Below are positions 22,938-31,429 of a DNA stretch of 33,354 bases, in pieces (position 1 is the first letter of the stretch; each line of letters starts with the position of its first letter). Under the pieces are notes generated by a model. The model made no database searches and was not told the origin of the DNA. It saw nothing but the letters and a program-made list of their open reading frames with translations. Both the position numbers and the translations under genes were made by a program. Origin of the DNA: Clostridiales bacterium (lineage in GTDB: Bacteria; Bacillota; Clostridia; Saccharofermentanales; Saccharofermentanaceae); the NCBI GenBank assembly GCA_017649645.1, contig JAGCGK010000200.1:1-33354 (forward strand). Reading direction: 5' to 3'.

Positions 22938-23330
22938 TCATATCTCCCTGAGCACAAACGTGTTGACTGACAGGTCACTGTTCTCGTCAAGACTATATGA
23001 TATCTCGACGCTTCTGGTGAACATGTTGGGCATATTGATGTACATCGTCTTGATGTGCATCTCCATCTCACCGTAGACTGTGACAAAGGATCCGAGAGTC
23101 CTCTCGCCCGGCTTAAAGGTGAGCTTGCTCTTGACATCGCCCGCTCTTATAAGCTCGCAGGACTTTGCCTGAGGATCAACGGTGAGCCTGTACTTGGAAG
23201 GCTTCTCGCCTTTCTCGCGGGACTCCTCCCACTCGTAGGTTACGATGCTTCCGTCGGTGTGCTTTTTGCCCTTACACCTGTAAGGCTCATTATATACGTT
23301 AGTCTCTATCTGAAGATCTATCTCAGTCAT
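22938..23330 (-). CDS. DUF1934 (YwiB-like) beta-barrel protein
   Basis: The 130-residue protein resembles the DUF1934/YwiB calycin-like family. An N-terminal strand IDLQIETNV is followed by paired strands, the conserved CELIRAGDVKSKLTFKPGERT region near 58-77, then GEMEMHIKT and a C-terminal SVEISYSLDEN segment. It should be a small cytoplasmic beta-barrel of unknown role. The start is seven bases after the stop of the MurD-CapA gene with GAGGT just upstream, so it is co-translated with it. Confidence 0.7.
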   Translation of the reverse strand: MTEIDLQIETNVYNEPYRCKGKKHTDGSIVTYEWEESREKGEKPSKYRLTVDPQAKSCELIRAGDVKSKLTFKPGERTLGSFVTVYGEMEMHIKTMYINMPNMFTRSVEISYSLDENSDLSVNTFVLREI

Positions 23331-23336
23331 AATACC

Positions 23337-25682
23337 TCACATCTGTTCCAGGATATAGTCAACGATATCCTTCATCTTGCTTTTTTTCCACTCGCCCTTC
23401 TTCTCTTCCTCGGCCAGAGGACAGAGGATATGGAAATCCAGCGTCTCGCCCGGAACTCTTCCGGTCCTCAAAGGCTCGGCGAAGTGCTCGGCCCACTCTT
23501 CTTCCGTCGCGTCCTTAAAACGCTTCGGGTCAAGATAGGTCATCTGCCTTCTTGTGGCGGCGATATGCATCTTGGTCGACAGCGGCGAAAGCAGCTTGTA
23601 CTCTTCTTCCGGAACATCTTGGAAGATCCTCGGAAGATCGCCGATCTTTATCTTCTCCTCGCCTCTTACGATATCAATGCCGTAAGCTTCAAAGTCGAAC
23701 TTCTCCTTCGTGAGCTTAAGCTTTACCATGATACCCTTCTCGGTATTAAACTGCGATCTTTGATAATCCGTATCGAAAATGAAATTTCCCAACGAATAGA
23801 ATATGATCTTATCTCCGACAGTCTCATAGTTCATAGGAACATGAGGATGGTGGCAGATAACGATGTCTGCGCCCATCTCGAGATACAGATGGAATCTGTC
23901 ACGGGTATAAGGTGACGGGAGCGGTGTGAACTCCTCGCCTGCGTGAGCTACGACGATACACCATCTGCAGGTTGCTTTTATCTCGGAGATCGCGGCTTTT
24001 ATGGCATCCAGGTCGCTCCAGCTGAAGCATCCCGCCTTATCCTTGTCTGCTTTTCTGCAGGCACGCTGATAACCTACGCCGATCATTCCGATGCCGCCTG
24101 CTTCATCGATATAGACTGCCTTACGGGCTTCGTTTATATTGATGCCTGCGCCCAGGGTCTTAACGCCTCTTGCTCTGGCTTCCTTAAGGGTGCTCCTGAT
24201 GCCGGCTTCACCTTCATCCATTATGTGGTTGTTGCAGATATTCCATATGTCGGAACCGATATCTTTAAGAAAATCCGCGACTTCGATATCCATCGAATGT
24301 AAAAGCTGCTTAACGCCTTCAGTAACTTCCTCTTTATCAGATCTCATGATCGGACCTTCAACGTTCGTGATGACGTGATCAGCTGACTTAAGAACGTCCT
24401 TGATGTCGGATGAGAGAAGGTCTTCATCTTTCCATCTGCCGTCCATGTACTTGTCGAATCCGATATCACCCGTAAAGACCAAGGTCTGCTCGGAATCGTT
24501 AAGCACCTGTCTTCTGTAGTAGTCGCCACGCTCCTCGAAGTTCTTAAAGTATCCGTAGGATGCCGCAGCAGGCGAGAAAACACATGCTGTTCCCGAAGGA
24601 GTTATCTTCTTGGCGAGCTCCACTGCTTCCTTAAGATCGTTCCTGTAGGAACAATGCTTAAGATCTTTTACCTCTTCATAGATCCTCTCACCTGTCTTAT
24701 ATGTACAGATGAAGAAAAGATCCGTGCGCTCTTTCATGAACGCGATGAGCTTGTCGTAATTGATTGTACGGTCAAGTCCTCCGACGATGACAGTTTTTGT
24801 ATTCTTGATACTCTCCACTGCCCTTATCGTTGCTTCAGGAATGGTGGATATGGAATCGTTATAGTATGTGACGCCGTTAATGGTGCCAATGTTTTCGAGA
24901 CGATGAGAAAGACCTTGGAACTCACTTATCGATGTTCGTACGTCCCCGTCCTTAAGGCCGAATAGTTCCGTGGCGATCCTATAAACGATGGTCGCATTGA
25001 ACTTGTTATGGTCGCCCTGAAGCTTCATATCGAAGTCCATGGCGTCGGAATAGCTGATATTGATCTTCTTTGCCTTGGTAGGAGTCTCAGGAACGTCGTT
25101 TCCTATAAAGAGGATGTCGTCGGAACTTTGATGCGCAGTGATGTTCTTCTTGGCAGCATAGTATCTGTCCATCGTCTTATAGCGGTCCAGATGATCCTCG
25201 TAAAGGTTCAGGAAAACCGCGATATGAGGAGATGTCTTAAGATCCGACAGCTGATGGCAGCTCATCTCGTAAACTGCGAGCGCGCCTTCGGTCATTTCCT
25301 TATAGTAGTCGAAGCACGGGAAACCGATGTTTCCCACGAGAACTACTTCCCTGTCGAGAGAATCACGGAGCACGCGGTAAAGAAGCGACGAGGTCGTACT
25401 CTTACCTTTTGTTCCGGTAATACCTATTGTCTGAGACGAGAACTGCTCCATGAAAAGCCTCGTCTGTGATGTCATGTTGGGATGATCTAACTCTGTGATG
25501 ATCCCGGGGCTCTTGATGACGAGATCATAGTCGTCGAACCTGACCTCTTCTTCGCTTCCCACAAAGAAATCGTACGTAACGTTCTCGCAGAACTGGTTTA
25601 TGAATCTTTCCGTGGAAAGGCCTTCTCTGCCCTTGCCCCAGATAAGGATCTTCTTGCCGTTTAACTTGTCGGAAATCGCCAT
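23337..25682 (-). CDS. MurD-like Mur ligase fused to a CapA-type (poly-gamma-glutamate capsule) metallophosphoesterase
   Basis: The 781-residue protein holds two full enzymes. Residues 1-395 are a MurD-type ligase: UDP-side motif KGREGLST near 17, P-loop GTKGKSTT (90-97), EDHLDRY (162-168), the carbamylated-Lys candidate Lys178 (YYAAK), GLSHRLE near 257, GGLDR (301-305) and FSPAAASYGYFKNFEERG (369-386). Residues 401-720 are a CapA/PgsA domain (PF09587 type) with Gly405-Asp406, NVEGP (440-444), NNH (484-486), HAGEE (580-584), HHPHV (611-615) and SLGNF (630-634). The usual Lys of NDSKATN is Ile278 (NDSIST), so the amino-acid substrate may differ from D-Glu. It starts one base after the pseudouridine synthase stop and is followed by DUF1934. 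Confidence 0.9.
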   Translation of the reverse strand: MAISDKLNGKKILIWGKGREGLSTERFINQFCENVTYDFFVGSEEEVRFDDYDLVIKSPGIITELDHPNMTSQTRLFMEQFSSQTIGITGTKGKSTTSSLLYRVLRDSLDREVVLVGNIGFPCFDYYKEMTEGALAVYEMSCHQLSDLKTSPHIAVFLNLYEDHLDRYKTMDRYYAAKKNITAHQSSDDILFIGNDVPETPTKAKKINISYSDAMDFDMKLQGDHNKFNATIVYRIATELFGLKDGDVRTSISEFQGLSHRLENIGTINGVTYYNDSISTIPEATIRAVESIKNTKTVIVGGLDRTINYDKLIAFMKERTDLFFICTYKTGERIYEEVKDLKHCSYRNDLKEAVELAKKITPSGTACVFSPAAASYGYFKNFEERGDYYRRQVLNDSEQTLVFTGDIGFDKYMDGRWKDEDLLSSDIKDVLKSADHVITNVEGPIMRSDKEEVTEGVKQLLHSMDIEVADFLKDIGSDIWNICNNHIMDEGEAGIRSTLKEARARGVKTLGAGININEARKAVYIDEAGGIGMIGVGYQRACRKADKDKAGCFSWSDLDAIKAAISEIKATCRWCIVVAHAGEEFTPLPSPYTRDRFHLYLEMGADIVICHHPHVPMNYETVGDKIIFYSLGNFIFDTDYQRSQFNTEKGIMVKLKLTKEKFDFEAYGIDIVRGEEKIKIGDLPRIFQDVPEEEYKLLSPLSTKMHIAATRRQMTYLDPKRFKDATEEEWAEHFAEPLRTGRVPGETLDFHILCPLAEEEKKGEWKKSKMKDIVDYILEQM

Positions 25683-25683
25683 A

Positions 25684-26658
25684 TTAACCTCTGATCTTCA
25701 CGTCATATCTCGGCTCGATCGAGAACTTTCTGCCGGACATGGCAAAATGTCTGTTGCTCTTCGGGATCTTACGAAGTATCAGGGTCGTCGCAAAGAGCTG
25801 CTGATACTTAACCTTGCCGCCCTCACGCGACTTAAAGAAAGTGTTTATCTTATTTCTTCCGTAGTTGCCGTCACCTATGATCGGATATCCCATGTGAGCG
25901 AACTGCGCCCTTATCTGGTGCATCCTTCCTGTAACGAGCTCGACCTCGATATCGGAAACATCCGCACCGTCAGGTCCCACACCCTTATAAACATTTATAA
26001 CTCTGTATCTTGAAGTGACCGGCAGGTCGCCCTTCTGCTCAAGGTCATGGATAAAGACCTGGTTTCCCGCCTTTTCCAGATATGCGCTTACTTCCTTCAT
26101 GATGGCGTCATCCTCGCAGATAACGTTTTCGCCCTCAGTCGGCACGCCCAGCACGAGACATCTGTATCTTTTGATGAGAAGATCGTCCTTAAAGAGCGCG
26201 ATCGCATCTTCCAGCGCATCCTTGTTTTTCGCGAGCATGATAAGACCGCCCGTGTTCATGTCTATCCTGTGACAAAGGTCCATATTAGGGTTATGCGTGT
26301 CTTTTCGAACGATATCGATGAGATTGTCGGTACCGACGCCCTTGCCGCCGTGAACAGGAATACCCTGGCTCTTATTGACGATCAGAAGATCATCCGTCTC
26401 AGCCACGACCTTATACGCATCCTTAGCAGGCTTTTCTTTCTTTTCCGTATTCTCGAAAACACTGTCCGGAAGCCACACTTCCACCGTCTGGCCCAAAGCT
26501 ACCTCCACATCTGAGGAGACCTTCTTGCCGTCCACGCGGATATCTTTATGCTTCAGGGCTTTCTGAAGCTGACCCGCCGTAAGCATCGGGAATTCCATTA
26601 TCGCGGCTCTTACAACATGTTTGCCGGCCTGGTCTTTGTTGACTTCAAAACTTTTCAT
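25684..26658 (-). CDS. RluA-family pseudouridine synthase
   Basis: The 324-residue protein has an N-terminal S4 RNA-binding domain (AGQLQKALKHKDIRVDGKKV near 28-47) and the catalytic pseudouridine synthase domain, with CHRIDMNTGGLIMLAK near 131-146 holding the catalytic Asp of HRxD. The late GRMHQIRAQFAHMGYPIIGD block is typical of RluC/RluD. I chose ATG 26658 with CAGGAG five bases upstream rather than 26688. The target is rRNA or tRNA uridine, not decidable by eye. It opens the operon with the MurD-CapA and DUF1934 genes and is divergent from the cyclophilin gene. Confidence 0.9.
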   Translation of the reverse strand: MKSFEVNKDQAGKHVVRAAIMEFPMLTAGQLQKALKHKDIRVDGKKVSSDVEVALGQTVEVWLPDSVFENTEKKEKPAKDAYKVVAETDDLLIVNKSQGIPVHGGKGVGTDNLIDIVRKDTHNPNMDLCHRIDMNTGGLIMLAKNKDALEDAIALFKDDLLIKRYRCLVLGVPTEGENVICEDDAIMKEVSAYLEKAGNQVFIHDLEQKGDLPVTSRYRVINVYKGVGPDGADVSDIEVELVTGRMHQIRAQFAHMGYPIIGDGNYGRNKINTFFKSREGGKVKYQQLFATTLILRKIPKSNRHFAMSGRKFSIEPRYDVKIRG

Positions 26659-26754
26659 AAATACTCCTGCTCTGAAATGACAGGTCAATATTACACCAAA
26701 ACAAAAAAATCTGCCATAAGACCTAATTGTATATATTTTTTTAGATATTTTTAT

Positions 26755-26760
26755 TATAAT
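26755..26760 (+). promoter_or_regulatory. Candidate -10 box of the cyclophilin-AraC operon
   Basis: A perfect TATAAT at 26755-26760, 30 bases before the ATG, in an AT-rich tract (26698-26760). No good -35 is seen. Confidence 0.45.
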
Positions 26761-26790
26761 GTTGGTATTCTAGTTCAGAGGTAAAACATT

Positions 26791-27405
26791 ATGAGAAAAA
26801 CCTTCAGATTCGCTTCCCTTTTATTGATCATCAGCATGTTCTTAGCCTTCTCAGGCTGTGGCAAGTACCAGTCCACAAGATACATCAACACAGGCAAAGA
26901 ACAGCTTACAGGTCTTCACCACGCTGAGATCGAGATCGAGGGTTATGGCGTGATCAGTGTTGAACTCGATGCAGATGTAGCTCCTATTTCCGTTACGAAC
27001 TTCGTAGAACTTGCTAAGGCAGGCTTTTATAACGGAACAAAGTTCCATCGTATCATCAACGGCTTTATGATGCAGGGCGGAGCAGCCAAGAACGAAGACG
27101 ACGCCAAGAAACTCCAGCCTATATACGGCGAGTTCTCTGCTAACGGAATCACAAATGATATCAAGCACGTTGCAGGAACTATCTCCATGGCAAGAGCAAA
27201 TGATCCCAACAGTGCTACTTCCCAGTTCTTCATCGTTCACAAGGATTATCCTTCACTCGACGGTAACTACGCAGGATTCGGTCACGTAACTGACGGTATG
27301 GATATCGTTAACCAGATCTGTGAGAACACTCCGAACAGCGGAGAAAACGGTGCAGTAGCAGAAGAAGATCAGCCGGTAATCAAAGAGATCAGAATAATCG
27401 ACTAA
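26791..27405 (+). CDS. Lipoprotein peptidyl-prolyl isomerase, cyclophilin type
   Basis: The 204-residue protein starts with a lipoprotein signal peptide, with a hydrophobic core and a lipobox FSGC ending at Cys23. The cyclophilin domain follows: APISVTNFVELAKAGFYNG (65-83), FHRIINGFMMQGG with the catalytic Arg, and AGTISMARANDPNSATSQFFI. It should act on proteins outside the membrane as a folding factor. AGAGG lies upstream of the ATG. An AraC regulator follows 26 bases downstream on the same transcript. Confidence 0.93.
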   Translation: MRKTFRFASLLLIISMFLAFSGCGKYQSTRYINTGKEQLTGLHHAEIEIEGYGVISVELDADVAPISVTNFVELAKAGFYNGTKFHRIINGFMMQGGAAKNEDDAKKLQPIYGEFSANGITNDIKHVAGTISMARANDPNSATSQFFIVHKDYPSLDGNYAGFGHVTDGMDIVNQICENTPNSGENGAVAEEDQPVIKEIRIID

Positions 27406-27431
27406 TCCTCGATTATCAAAATGGTGGGACT

Positions 27432-28256
27432 ATGATGAATATAGACAAAGAATTACAACGCTTGCTCCTTCAGAACCGCGAACGCGAGAACCCGGACGAA
27501 TGGGGTTCATCCGATGCTTTCAGACGTGAGATGATATTCTATGATATCGTTTCAAGCGGAGACACAAAGGCACTGGAGAGATTATATAATCACCCTACCG
27601 CCTTGAAGCTCAAAGGCAGTCCTTTAAGTACTGATCCTGTTCAGAATCAGCGTTATCATACGATCATCACTACCGCTCTTCTCAGCAGATTCTGCATCCA
27701 GGCAGGTCTTGACGTAACAGTAAGTTACACCATAAGCGACATCTTTATAAGAAAGATCGACAGTTGTAATTCCGTAGAAGAGATCCTGACCTTACACAGA
27801 CAGATCGCCGAATACTATTGCCAGAAGATGAAGTCCGAGAAGCAGAAGATCGGTATCTCCAAGCATATCGTAGCTTCCATCGAATATATAAGAGAGCACA
27901 TCCAGGAGAATCTGTCCATCGAATCCATTGCTGATGCTCTCGAGCTTAACCCGAGCTATTTATCCAAGCTCTTTAAACAGGAGATGAACATCTCGATAAG
28001 CCAGTACATCAGAGACGAGAAGATCAAGATCGCTACAAAGATGCTCCGTTACCTTAACGAATCATCTCTCGATATCGCCAACTACCTGGGCTTCTCATCA
28101 CAAAGTCACTTCATCCAGGTCTTCAAGAAGCAGACCGGTCTTACACCTGAAGAGTACAGACGTGAGCACTATCATAAGACCTGGCTCGGCGAAGAGTTTA
28201 AGACAGCTCAGTCATTCGACATCAAGGATCTCTATTCAGATGAGATAAACGACTGA
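27432..28256 (+). CDS. AraC-family transcriptional regulator
   Basis: The 274-residue protein has a C-terminal AraC/XylS DNA-binding domain (about 155-255). The first helix-turn-helix is ESIADALELNPSYLSKLFKQ and the second is SLDIANYLGFSSQSHFIQVFKKQTGLTPEEYR. The N-terminal 150 residues contain no cupin that I can recognise; they are helical with YDIVSSGDTKALERLY and resemble the helical sensor part of some clostridial AraC proteins. The ligand and targets are unknown. Two adjacent ATG codons could start it. It shares a transcript with the cyclophilin lipoprotein, which suggests control by an envelope or nutritional signal. Confidence 0.88.
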   Translation: MMNIDKELQRLLLQNRERENPDEWGSSDAFRREMIFYDIVSSGDTKALERLYNHPTALKLKGSPLSTDPVQNQRYHTIITTALLSRFCIQAGLDVTVSYTISDIFIRKIDSCNSVEEILTLHRQIAEYYCQKMKSEKQKIGISKHIVASIEYIREHIQENLSIESIADALELNPSYLSKLFKQEMNISISQYIRDEKIKIATKMLRYLNESSLDIANYLGFSSQSHFIQVFKKQTGLTPEEYRREHYHKTWLGEEFKTAQSFDIKDLYSDEIND

Positions 28257-28279
28257 TCCTCATAATATGTATTTTATTA

Positions 28280-28319
28280 GGGCTTTTTCGGGTGATCCGG
28301 AAAGGCCCTTTTTATTTTT
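28280..28319 (+). terminator. Rho-independent terminator after the AraC gene
   Basis: Stem 28280-28291 (GGGCTTTTTCGG) pairs with 28297-28308 with two G-T pairs and a 5-base loop, then CTTTTTATTTTT. Confidence 0.85.
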
Positions 28320-28377
28320 CGAAAAAGATAAAATATAACCAAAACTCCTGCAAACAGGGCATTCTACCAACGGTCGA

Positions 28378-28406
28378 TTGAAACTCATTATCTATATTGT
28401 TAGATT
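28378..28406 (+). promoter_or_regulatory. Promoter of the tandem acyltransferase gene
   Basis: TTGAAA (28378-28383), 17 bases, TAGATT (28401-28406), 30 bases before the ATG, which has AGGAGG six bases upstream. Confidence 0.5.
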
Positions 28407-28436
28407 AAAATCAAGAAAATCTACAGGAGGAAACTT

Positions 28437-31358
28437 ATGAGACTTCGAAAGTTCTTATGCACTTTTCTGACCGTTGTGCTCATGGTCGCTTCTTTGTCTT
28501 TTGCCGTAGCGGCTGACGAAGAAGGAAAAACATATACCATGCCCGACGGATTGACTTTCACCGTACCGCCTGAATTCGATATGGCCATGTGGGTCGGAAT
28601 GGACGAGGATGATCCTATTTTCGAAGAAGAAGAGATGACCTATACCAACGTTCAGGATACCTATAAATATATGGGTATCGAATTCCAGTCTCCTCTTGGA
28701 ACTATTTCAGGGAACGAAGACCAGGTCTTCATTATTACAGAACTTGAGGTTGCTGCTCCAAACGACACTTCTGCGGAATCTTTTGTTGAAGATCCATGGC
28801 GCGACTACGAACCAACGCAGAACATGAACAGTAGTGAGGTCTACGGTTATGGTCTGGCTGATACGGGTGAACTGCCTGTCTTTAAGCTCGCTTTCAAGCT
28901 TTCAGGAGATGAAACGCTTCAAGGCTACCAGTATTCGCTTTTGACATCTACGGGAAGGATGCACCAGTTCAACATTTTCCTGATAGATTTCTCGTATTCC
29001 GGCGAGACTGTGACTTTTGCAGACGAAGATCTGGAATTCCTCGACTATATAGCTGAGTACATAGAAGGAAGTATCAAATATGACGGAGAGACATTGCCTA
29101 TTGAAGCCGATCCGTTTACAACCGATATAACTCCGGTAGGTTCCTCCGACGGAAGTGGCACGACACAGACGCAGACAACGGATCCTTCCAACTCCACATC
29201 TGCGCCTCGCAAGAGCACTAATTTTTTCAAGAGTTTTACTGAGTTTAATTTCCCTTTGTGGTTACTTGCAGTCATTCTTGTTGCAGTCTTGATCGCAGGC
29301 GCCAAGGTTTCCAAGCGACATGAATGGCAGGAAAAGCCACTGGGTCTTGATACTTCCAAAGCAATACAGGGCTTTGCCGCAGTAGCTATTATCCTTCATC
29401 ACCTGTCTCAGGACCTGCTCGAAAAAGCGGGACCATTTGAGTTCCTGTCAGAATGCGGCGTTATCTTCGTAGGTATATTCTTCTTTTTCTCAGGCTACGG
29501 ACTTTATACCAGCCTTAAGACTAAAAAGGATTACCTCAAAGGTTTTCTTAAAAAGCGACTCATTACGATACTGATTCCTTTCTATTCATGTATCGCTGTA
29601 TTTACCATTGCTTCCTGTATCTGCGGAGCAAAATATACACCTTTGGAACTTCTGGCGATCCTGAGCGGTTTCTATCTCATCAACAGCCATATGTGGTATA
29701 TCGTTGAGATCGCTATCCTCTATCTGGCTTTCTATATCATCTACAAACTCATAAAGAACCGAACGGCAGCAACGATCGTCATGAGCATCTTCGTTCTCGG
29801 AATGATGGCAGGAAGCCTTTATCTGTGCCATGGTGAAGATTTCTCATGCAGCTACTGGTTCATGGGTGAGTGGTGGTTTAACTCCTCTTTCCTCTTTGTA
29901 ATAGGTATCGTTGTCTCCAAGCATTCTGAGGTGATCACAAAGATTGCGCGCAAGGCGTACATCGTTCTCCTACCTGTTTTTGGAGTGCTCACTGTACTCT
30001 TCTACAAGCAGACCATATATGCTCTCCATACATATTCTTACTGGAGTGAGATCCCGGGCGTAGATCCCAGATATGGAGACAAGCTGCGCTGCCTTGTAGT
30101 ACAGCTTCCATTCATTATCTGCTTTGTCATGTTCGTACTCCTTATCATGCTCAAAGTCAGATTTGGTAACCCTGTGCTTAAATTCCTGGGTTCCATATCT
30201 CTGGAACTTTATCTGATACATAACCTCTTCCTTATGGGACTTAAGGACGGTTCTATGTTCAGAGTAGCATCTCCGTCCATGTACATTATCCTTACTATCC
30301 TCATGGCTATCGGTGCAGCTACCATAATCAGCGGAACAGATAAGTATATTATCTCTCTTATTACAGGCAAGCTTAAAGGACAGCAGGATATCAATACATC
30401 CCGTAACCATTCCATAGATGTCATGAGGATAATCATGGCGTTCCTGGTAGTTACCATTCACTGGCCGTTTGACGGTAAAGCAGGAAACGTATTTATCACT
30501 TTCGGTAAGACAGCTGTTCCCTTCTTCCTCGTAGTTTGCGGCTATATGCTCTACAGAGACGACTCTAAGGAGATGATGAAGAGACTCCTCAAACAGACCA
30601 AGAGAATGCTCATCTTCTTTGTCGGTGCAAACCTGTTCTACGGAGTCGTTACAGCCATCGGTGACAAGATAACCATGGGAAGGATCGATATGAGGCCATA
30701 CTTCACATCCAAGAAGATCCTGGACTTCGTTCTTTACAACTTCTCACCGTTCTCTGAACATCTGTGGTTCCTTGGTTCGCTCCTGTATGCTCTCGTCATC
30801 CTTCTTATCCTTAATAAGATAAAGATCTTAAAGCATGCTGTATTTTTAGGTCCGGTACTCATCGCCGCATATGTTATATTGTCACACTTGAATATCGGTG
30901 AACCTTATCAGCTCAGAAATGCTATCCTGGTCGGCCTTTCATATCCGTTAACAGGTATGCTCATAAGAAGGTTCGAAAAAAATATCCTGAACATAAAGTT
31001 CATCTCCATCATACTTCCGGTCCTTGCTGTCATAGCAAGTGTAGCGGCCATTTTCGAGCTGAATACGTATAAAAAGGGCGTGGAAGTGCCATTTGTCGGA
31101 TGTGAGGTGCTTACGATAGTACTCGTGCTTCTTTGCCTGAAGTTCCCTAAGTTCGGTATGGGAACATATGCAGAGAAGATAGGAAAAAGGTCTTCGCTCG
31201 GCATCTACATCATGCACATCTTTACGATGATGATCTTCCTTGTGACCAACAACAGTTCTTTCTTCGGCAAGTACGGAGCCGTTACCATCTTTGTTGTAAC
31301 AGCTGTAGGAGTCGAACTATATGAATGTATCAAGGAAGCAGTGATCAAGACTAGATAA
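28437..31358 (+). CDS. Exported-domain protein with two tandem acyltransferase-3 modules
   Basis: The 973-residue protein has a signal peptide (1-26, ending AVAA), an extracytoplasmic domain of unknown family (27-235), a Ser/Thr-rich linker (235-262), a transmembrane helix (272-290) and then two acyltransferase-3 (OafA/NolL type) domains in sequence. The first runs from about 303 to 640 with His321/His322 in ILHHLS near the start of helix 1. The second runs from about 655 to 970 with His675 in VTIHWPF. Both have many membrane helices. Such proteins transfer acyl groups to surface sugars or peptidoglycan. Motifs SYWFMGEWW and FGNPVLKFLGSISLE in the first copy recur in the neighbour at 31430. 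Start ATG is after AGGAGG. Confidence 0.88.
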   Translation: MRLRKFLCTFLTVVLMVASLSFAVAADEEGKTYTMPDGLTFTVPPEFDMAMWVGMDEDDPIFEEEEMTYTNVQDTYKYMGIEFQSPLGTISGNEDQVFIITELEVAAPNDTSAESFVEDPWRDYEPTQNMNSSEVYGYGLADTGELPVFKLAFKLSGDETLQGYQYSLLTSTGRMHQFNIFLIDFSYSGETVTFADEDLEFLDYIAEYIEGSIKYDGETLPIEADPFTTDITPVGSSDGSGTTQTQTTDPSNSTSAPRKSTNFFKSFTEFNFPLWLLAVILVAVLIAGAKVSKRHEWQEKPLGLDTSKAIQGFAAVAIILHHLSQDLLEKAGPFEFLSECGVIFVGIFFFFSGYGLYTSLKTKKDYLKGFLKKRLITILIPFYSCIAVFTIASCICGAKYTPLELLAILSGFYLINSHMWYIVEIAILYLAFYIIYKLIKNRTAATIVMSIFVLGMMAGSLYLCHGEDFSCSYWFMGEWWFNSSFLFVIGIVVSKHSEVITKIARKAYIVLLPVFGVLTVLFYKQTIYALHTYSYWSEIPGVDPRYGDKLRCLVVQLPFIICFVMFVLLIMLKVRFGNPVLKFLGSISLELYLIHNLFLMGLKDGSMFRVASPSMYIILTILMAIGAATIISGTDKYIISLITGKLKGQQDINTSRNHSIDVMRIIMAFLVVTIHWPFDGKAGNVFITFGKTAVPFFLVVCGYMLYRDDSKEMMKRLLKQTKRMLIFFVGANLFYGVVTAIGDKITMGRIDMRPYFTSKKILDFVLYNFSPFSEHLWFLGSLLYALVILLILNKIKILKHAVFLGPVLIAAYVILSHLNIGEPYQLRNAILVGLSYPLTGMLIRRFEKNILNIKFISIILPVLAVIASVAAIFELNTYKKGVEVPFVGCEVLTIVLVLLCLKFPKFGMGTYAEKIGKRSSLGIYIMHIFTMMIFLVTNNSSFFGKYGAVTIFVVTAVGVELYECIKEAVIKTR

Positions 31359-31380
31359 TTTCTTTTTCTAAACCCAATGT

Positions 31381-31416
31381 TATAGCCGCGAGGATCAGAT
31401 GTTCCCCGCGGCTATA
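31381..31416. terminator. Terminator-like hairpin between the converging acyltransferase genes
   Basis: TATAGCCGCG (31381-31390) pairs exactly with CGCGGCTATA (31407-31416). T runs are poor on both strands, so it may be a weak bidirectional terminator. Confidence 0.6.
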
Positions 31417-31429
31417 TTATTGTCATTTA

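Noticed and set aside
23055-23915. A 286-codon plus-strand frame opposite DUF1934 and the CapA part
   Set aside because: It crosses two minus-strand genes that have motif support; no family features.
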